DNA of 64,000 bases from Bryobacter sp. (lineage in GTDB: Bacteria > Acidobacteriota > Terriglobia > Bryobacterales > Bryobacteraceae): the NCBI GenBank assembly GCA_022843625.1, contig JALHNH010000001.1, forward strand, positions 124,001-188,000, written 5' to 3'. Position numbers and translations under genes: made by a program. The notes below the pieces were generated by a model. It saw only the letters and a program-made list of their open reading frames with translations, searched no databases and was not told the DNA's origin. This document shows positions 58,768 to 64,000 of the stretch, piece by piece; position 1 is the stretch's first letter; each line of letters starts with the position of its first letter.

Positions 58768-61230
58768 ATGAGCACCATTTGCAATCACGAAAAGCGCCGC
58801 GAAGCGGTGAGAGCGCTTGAAGGCTGGAACGGCATCGACTTTGTCGAGGTCTCGCCGGATCAGCGTTCTCTCACCGTTTACTTTCTTGGTAAGCTGCCGC
58901 CGGAGTTGCGGACAAACCAGCCGGGACTCGAACAATACGTCGCGGTGGAAGGTGGGGAGCGCATCCGCGATATCCGTGTCGTGGACGTGGATCCTGTCGT
59001 TGCCGATGATCCTGAAACGGATGACTATCTTGTCGTTGCGCTGGATCGAGCTGGGGACTTCTCGACGTATGCGCTGCGACTCAAGGGCGTCGAAAGGGTG
59101 GACCCTCGCTATGAGTCGGCATTTTTCTCGTTCAAGATGGATTGCCCGTCGGATCTTGATTGTGCCACCCATTGTGAGTGCGCTCCTGAAGCACCGGCTG
59201 AGCCGGAGCTTCACTATCTGGCAAAAGACTACGCAAGTTTTCGTCAATTGATTCTGGATCGAATGGCGCTGAACGTGCCCGGATGGACGGAGCGGCATGT
59301 TCCTGATCTTGGAGTTGCTCTTGTCGAAGCGCTGGCCTATGAGGGTGACTCGCTGAGCTACTACCAGGATGCCGTTGCGACGGAAGCGTATCTCAACACA
59401 GCGCGGCAGCGCATTTCTGTGCGGCGCCATTCGCGTTTGGTTGATTATCGGCTCCATGAGGGCTGCAATGCGAGGGCGTTTGTTGCGATTGATTCGGACA
59501 AGGCTCTGGACTTGCATCCATCGCAGCTTTCATTCCTGACAGGACTCAACAACACAGTCGACAAGCGAACGATCGTCAACTGGGACGATCTGCGTGCAGT
59601 GCCAACAACCGCCTACGAAGTGTTCGAGCTCTTTGATCGCGATGCGCGTCTCAAGATCAATCCAGCGCACAACGAGATTCATTTTCACTCATGGGGCAAT
59701 CGTGAGTGTTGTATTGAGAAGGGATCAACCTCGGCGGCTCTGGTCGATACGGGTTTGACGCTTTCCGTTGGCGACTGGCTGATCTTAGAAGAGGTGAGGG
59801 GGCCGAGGACTGGAATGGCGGGCGACGCCGATCCGTCACATCGTCATGTGGTTCGACTCACGTCTGTCACGAAGGCGCAAGATCCGGTTGTTGGCGATGA
59901 TGGGAAGCCTATCGACTATCTGTGGGTAAAGTGGTCCACCGAGGACGCCCTTCCTTTTTCTCTGTGTGTTTCCGCCATCGGCGCTGCTCCGAGCTGTCAC
60001 TTCATGGATCACGTTAGTGTCGCGCGTGGCAATGTGGTCCTGGTCGATCATGGGCGTGCGACGGGCCCTGAGGATCTTGGCGTCGTGCCTGAGGCGATGA
60101 CGGAAGCGCAGTGCATTTGCGAGGGCCGAACAGGAGAGGTGCAACAGATTTCCGGGCGGTTTGCGCCGCACCTCTCGAAAAGTCCATTGACGTTTCGGCA
60201 ACCGCTGGCTGGGGATGAATCCGCAAGCAAATCGTTGCGGCAGGACCCGCGTCAGGCGCTGCCGCAAATCTGGTTGGCCTCGGAGCCTTCGGCTGACTGG
60301 CAGCCACGGTATGACCTGATCGCCTCGTCGGCTTATGATGCGCACTACGTCGGGGAGATGGACAACGATGGCGTGTTGCATCTCCGCTTTGGTGATGGTG
60401 AGCTGGGCCGGAAACCTTCCGCTGGTATGTCCTTTCAGGCTCGCTATCGAACCGGCAACGGGATGCGCGGCAATGTCGGGGCAGATTCGATTTCGCTGCT
60501 TGTTGTCAATGGACTTCAGTTGAGTGGGACAAATGTTCGAGTGCGCAATCCGCTGGCTGCTACTGGCGGCATTGACGCAGAGCCGATGGCCGAAGCGAAG
60601 CTGTATGCACCTCATGCGTTTCGCAAGTGGATTGAGAGGGCGATTGTTGCCGAAGACTATGACGTCATCTGTGAGCGTAATTCAAAGGTTCAACAGGCTT
60701 CGACAGAACTCGTTTGGACCGGCAGTTGGTATGAGGCGGATGTCGCGGTGGACCCTGTTGGCCGGGGGCGGCCTCAGGAGGACCTGCTGACAGAAGTTGA
60801 GACGCACCTCGAGACGTATCGCCGCATGGGTCACGACTTGCACGTTGAAGCGGCGGTGTATGTACCGATCGACCTTGCGATTGAAGTTTGCGCAAAGCAA
60901 GGGTATCAGGCGGCGCATGTTCGTGCCGCATTGCTCGATGTTTTCTCGAGCCGCGTATTGCCTGGGGGAAAGAGGGGATTCTTTCATCCGGACCGGCGAA
61001 CGTTCGGCGAGAGTCTCTATCTCAGCGAACTGGTGGCTGCCGCACACGCCGTAGCTGGCGTTGAGTGCGCCACGGTGACCAGGCTGCAACGGCTCTTTGA
61101 GCCGCCCAATCAGGAACTCGAAAAGGGCTTGCTGCCGCTTGGATCTCATGAGATTGCGGAGCTCGACGGGCATCCGAATCGTCCCGAGCGCGGGCGTCTG
61201 GAAATTGCCGAATATGGAGGCGGGCGATGA
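58768..61230 (+). CDS. eCIS baseplate wedge protein (Afp11/gp6-like)
   Basis: The 820-aa protein matches the "putative baseplate assembly protein" family (Afp11). It has H-Y-L-A-K-D-Y-A-S-F-R-Q-L-I-L-D-R, the P-D-L-G-V-A-L-V-E-A-L-A-Y-E-G-D segment, and a J-like block N-P-L-A-A-T-G-G-I-D-A-E-P-M. A Cys cluster, C-P-S-D-L-D-C-A-T-H-C-E-C, lies near residues 130-142. It forms the wedge together with the next gene product, which overlaps its stop by 4 bp (ATGA). GGAAAGGG lies upstream of the ATG. Confidence 0.92.
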   Translation: MSTICNHEKRREAVRALEGWNGIDFVEVSPDQRSLTVYFLGKLPPELRTNQPGLEQYVAVEGGERIRDIRVVDVDPVVADDPETDDYLVVALDRAGDFSTYALRLKGVERVDPRYESAFFSFKMDCPSDLDCATHCECAPEAPAEPELHYLAKDYASFRQLILDRMALNVPGWTERHVPDLGVALVEALAYEGDSLSYYQDAVATEAYLNTARQRISVRRHSRLVDYRLHEGCNARAFVAIDSDKALDLHPSQLSFLTGLNNTVDKRTIVNWDDLRAVPTTAYEVFELFDRDARLKINPAHNEIHFHSWGNRECCIEKGSTSAALVDTGLTLSVGDWLILEEVRGPRTGMAGDADPSHRHVVRLTSVTKAQDPVVGDDGKPIDYLWVKWSTEDALPFSLCVSAIGAAPSCHFMDHVSVARGNVVLVDHGRATGPEDLGVVPEAMTEAQCICEGRTGEVQQISGRFAPHLSKSPLTFRQPLAGDESASKSLRQDPRQALPQIWLASEPSADWQPRYDLIASSAYDAHYVGEMDNDGVLHLRFGDGELGRKPSAGMSFQARYRTGNGMRGNVGADSISLLVVNGLQLSGTNVRVRNPLAATGGIDAEPMAEAKLYAPHAFRKWIERAIVAEDYDVICERNSKVQQASTELVWTGSWYEADVAVDPVGRGRPQEDLLTEVETHLETYRRMGHDLHVEAAVYVPIDLAIEVCAKQGYQAAHVRAALLDVFSSRVLPGGKRGFFHPDRRTFGESLYLSELVAAAHAVAGVECATVTRLQRLFEPPNQELEKGLLPLGSHEIAELDGHPNRPERGRLEIAEYGGGR

Positions 61231-64000
61231 GTGGACACAATTGCGGTTGCAGCACGATGTCTTGTGGATGCTGTGGAGGGATCGCAAAGGCGACTCCAAT
61301 TGAGATCGAGAATCAGCCAGGTTTGGATCAACTGGTCTATCGGGCAGGCCGGCATGGCGACTTTTTGAAATCGATGAAGGCGCGCTTGTCGACCATGACA
61401 GTGGATGCGCCAGGCGCTGACGGTCAAACGATCGAGACATTTCGTCCTCTTGAAGGGTTCACTACGCGGCTGGTGACTGACCCTTCGATCGCATTGCTCG
61501 ATGGCTGGGCGAGCGTTGGCGATGTGCTTACGTTCTACCAGGAGCGCACCGCCAACGAAGGCTATCTGCGCACCGCGACTGAGCGGCGCAGCGTACTCGA
61601 ACTGGCGCGGCTCGCGGGCTACACGTTGCGCCCGGGCGTTGCGGCAACGGCATTTCTGGCCTATACGATCGACGACAATCAGGCCGAACCCGTCACCGTC
61701 GAACCGGGCTCGCGATCGCAGAGCATCCCCGGGCCCGGAGAGTTTCCACAGTTTTTCGAGACTGCGGAGAAAATCGAGGCGCGGAGAGAGTGGAACAACC
61801 TTAAGGTGCGCAAGCAGCGGCCTCAAAACCTCGACTTGACCACGATGTTTGGTGGAGCGGTGACCGTAGAGACGGTTTGGGTTGCCGGAACGTCAACGAA
61901 CCTCAAGACTGGCGACCTCCTGCTCTTCGCCTATGCTGAGGGCAAAAGCAGTGTGTTACGTCGTGTTTCTCGTGTGAAACCAGACTTTACGGCACAGCGC
62001 ACTGCGGTTCACCTCTTCGCCTATCCCGGCACGACGCGGGCGCTCGTGACATTGAGCCAGTTTGTTCGCGACGCGACGCCCATCGTCAAGCTGACGGGCA
62101 AGGGGGAAGTGCTGTTAAGGACCGCAATTCGAATCGGTGCCGATGTTGTGAGCGCGCAACCTTCTGATCCGGCAACTTGGGTGAAGCAGATGGTGTCGTT
62201 CGCCGACGGAATCGTTCCCGCGGAATTACAGACCTTGCTTGACAGTTTGAAAACGGGAATCGCGACGGCTCTTGCGGCAGCGGCAGCTCCGGCGCGTGCC
62301 GATGATGTGGCACTGATCGAATCCTTGCTGTTGCCACAGAACGAGCAAAAGAGAAGCAGCCAGTCGTTGCCGCGATCGCTCTCTGCGGCTTTCGACTCTG
62401 GAGCGGACAACAATGTGCAGTTGCTCACTGGTTTTGCTCCGGCGCTGAAGCGCACCTATTTCGGCGCGTGGGCGAATGCGAACTTGGGTGGAGCCGCTGC
62501 GCAGCTCACGGGCGTGTACGCGCTGCGGGCTTCGGCGACGCTCTTTGGCGCGACTGTACAGAAGCAGGCGACGTTCAGCAACAATATCCTTGATCCGCCC
62601 TCGAATTGGCTCGAGTGGCAACTCGACTCTACGGAATCGAAGAACGCAGCCTACCTTGATCAGGCATACGATGCGATCCTGCCCGGCAGCTATGTTGTGG
62701 TTGAGACTCGATCGTTCGGGGACACCAGGCGCAGAGTGCTTCAAGTAGCCGCAACTTCGACCGGATCACGCACGGCGTACGGGTTTAGCGGGAAATCCAC
62801 ACGACTGACTTTTAGCGACGAGTGGTGGGATGCCAATGGGAAGACGGATATGTCGGTGCTGCGATCGGCACAAGTCCTTGCGCAGAGCGAAGCGCTCACG
62901 TTAGTGGAAGAGCCAATTCTCAGTGATGTGGAAGGTCAGGATATTGAGCTCGCGCAGTTGTACGAGGGCTTGATGTCGGGCCGCTGGATCATCCTGTCTG
63001 GCGAGCGTAGCGACATCGATGGTACATCGGGCGTTCCTGGCGTCGAGTTGCACATGGTGTCTGGACTGCGCAACGTCGCGGACCCGAAGATCCCCGGTGA
63101 TAAGCAGCACACGACCTTGCTGCTCGCGACGCCGATGGCCTTTCGCTACAAGCGGGACACGCTGACGATCTATGGCAACGTTGCGAAAGCGACGCATGGT
63201 GAAACCCGCAATGAAACTCTGGGCAGCGGCAATGGCGCGCAGGCGTTGCAGACCTTCACGCTCAAGCAGCCGCCGCTAACGTTTGTCTCCGCGGCCACTA
63301 TGACGGGGATTAACAGTACGCTCTCTGTCTATGTCAACAACGTTCGCTGGCATGAGCAATCGACGCTTGCGGACACCAATGCGCAGGATCGCTTCTTCAT
63401 CACGAAGACGGATGATCGAGCTGTCACGAGCATCAAGTTTGGCAACGGAAGGGAAGGCGCCCGATTGCCGACGGGTGTAGAGAACATCCGTGCCGTCTAC
63501 CGAAATGGGATTGGCAAAGCGGGCAATGTTCTTGCCGGCCAAGTCAGCCTCGTGCAGACCGGGCCGTTGGGGGCGAAGTCGGTGATCAATCCGCTGCGGG
63601 CTTCGGGTGGTGCCGATGCTGAGACTCGTGATCAGGCTCGCGAGAACGTGCCCCTGGCAGTGATGGCGCTTGATCGTCTCGTGTCGATGCAAGACTACGA
63701 AGACTTCACCCGGACGTTCGCAGGCATTGGCAAAGCGAAGGTGGCGAAGCTGACCGATGGACGGCGTGAGTTTCTCCATCTGACGATAGCCGGTGCCGAC
63801 GACGTGCCGATCGACACGACTTCGGATTTGTATCGCAATCTTGGTGCGGCCCTGCGGCGGTATGGTGATCCAGAACTTCCGGTGCAAATCGCAGTGCGCG
63901 AACTCGTTGCACTCGTGCTGAGCGCCAATGTCCGGATTGGCGTCGACTATCTTTGGGAGCCGGTGTCGGATGCGATTCGATCTGCCTTGCTTGAGAAGTT
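61227..64000 (+). CDS. eCIS baseplate J-like wedge protein (Afp12-like), cut by window edge
   Basis: The frame runs open from the ATG at 61227 to the window end, at least 924 residues. The N-terminus is cysteine-rich (C-G-C-S-T-M-S-C-G-C-C). It then shows wedge features: D-P-S-I-A-L-L-D-G-W-A-S-V-G-D-V-L-T-F-Y near residue 90 and, around residue 790, the baseplate J block N-P-L-R-A-S-G-G-A-D-A-E-T-R. It is the partner of the preceding Afp11-like wedge and matches Afp12. The C-terminus and any following tape-measure or fibre genes lie outside the window. Confidence 0.88.
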   Translation, partial: MSGHNCGCSTMSCGCCGGIAKATPIEIENQPGLDQLVYRAGRHGDFLKSMKARLSTMTVDAPGADGQTIETFRPLEGFTTRLVTDPSIALLDGWASVGDVLTFYQERTANEGYLRTATERRSVLELARLAGYTLRPGVAATAFLAYTIDDNQAEPVTVEPGSRSQSIPGPGEFPQFFETAEKIEARREWNNLKVRKQRPQNLDLTTMFGGAVTVETVWVAGTSTNLKTGDLLLFAYAEGKSSVLRRVSRVKPDFTAQRTAVHLFAYPGTTRALVTLSQFVRDATPIVKLTGKGEVLLRTAIRIGADVVSAQPSDPATWVKQMVSFADGIVPAELQTLLDSLKTGIATALAAAAAPARADDVALIESLLLPQNEQKRSSQSLPRSLSAAFDSGADNNVQLLTGFAPALKRTYFGAWANANLGGAAAQLTGVYALRASATLFGATVQKQATFSNNILDPPSNWLEWQLDSTESKNAAYLDQAYDAILPGSYVVVETRSFGDTRRRVLQVAATSTGSRTAYGFSGKSTRLTFSDEWWDANGKTDMSVLRSAQVLAQSEALTLVEEPILSDVEGQDIELAQLYEGLMSGRWIILSGERSDIDGTSGVPGVELHMVSGLRNVADPKIPGDKQHTTLLLATPMAFRYKRDTLTIYGNVAKATHGETRNETLGSGNGAQALQTFTLKQPPLTFVSAATMTGINSTLSVYVNNVRWHEQSTLADTNAQDRFFITKTDDRAVTSIKFGNGREGARLPTGVENIRAVYRNGIGKAGNVLAGQVSLVQTGPLGAKSVINPLRASGGADAETRDQARENVPLAVMALDRLVSMQDYEDFTRTFAGIGKAKVAKLTDGRREFLHLTIAGADDVPIDTTSDLYRNLGAALRRYGDPELPVQIAVRELVALVLSANVRIGVDYLWEPVSDAIRSALLEK

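Noticed and set aside
38628..64000. Prophage or type VI secretion system
   Set aside because: No capsid, terminase, portal, lysis, integrase, ClpV, TssJ/L/M or Hcp/VgrG-type T6SS membrane genes; Pvc15/16-like and DUF4157 proteins fit eCIS.

Overview
The window reads as chromosomal DNA of an acidobacterium, most likely of the Bryobacterales/Solibacter type. This is inferred from the mix of secreted sulfatase, creatininase, DUF1080 and LamG-type proteins, the ECF-sigma/Ser-Thr kinase pairing, and an F-type ATP synthase operon without subunits a and c. No rRNA or tRNA gene and no CRISPR array was seen.

Layout. 1-1.3 kb: two convergent, paralogous TPR proteins with abutting stop codons. 2.1-6.2 kb: a small conflict-type island, namely a TcmP / three-Cys DUF5131 pair, then a protein with a possible death-like C-terminus followed by an EAD1-trypsin protease. 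6.5-8.2 kb: a DUF427 protein and a neutral-ceramidase-like hydrolase. 8.2-8.6 kb: hairpin repeats plus 25-bp tandem repeats. 8.6-17.7 kb, minus strand: sulfatase, sigma factor, anti-sigma factor, DUF3106 protein, a multi-PAS hybrid histidine kinase, an SMP-30 lactonase, an adenosine-deaminase-like enzyme and a small unknown protein. 17.7-27.2 kb, plus strand: creatininase-like protein, atpF'-F-H-A-G-D-C, LamG-like protein, fdhD, DUF1080 protein and a 43-aa zinc-ribbon protein. 27.2-31.2 kb, minus strand: a stand-alone receiver, a CpaE-like ATPase and an exported catalase-peroxidase. 31.3-38.2 kb, plus strand: kup, a prepilin-like protein, an ECF sigma factor, a Ser/Thr kinase with TPR-like repeats, and a globin.

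38.6-64 kb, plus strand, running off the right edge: an extracellular contractile injection system (eCIS). It encodes sheath, tube, a T4-like Zn-ribbon assembly protein, a disordered linker protein, a DUF4255/Pvc16-like terminator, a Pvc15-like AAA+ ATPase, a small conserved-looking protein, a 2683-aa DUF4157 protein, a DUF4157-OmpA-like protein, a gp53-like protein, a LysM protein, a gp27-like hub, a gp5-like spike, a PAAR tip, a gp25-like protein and two gp6/J-like wedge proteins. From 41.6 kb on, most genes overlap by 4-8 bp or sit within 2 bp; the largest gap is 15 bp. This indicates one long, translationally coupled operon. Tape-measure and fibre genes are not in view and may lie beyond 64 kb.

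Most unusual: the 2683-aa protein inside the eCIS operon (metallopeptidase-like head, duplicated helical module, about 1750 residues of beta-rich repeats), the coiled-coil insertion in the only sheath protein, the EAD-protease pair, and the sigma/kinase/globin operon. All assignments come from reading the sequence; no database search was made.
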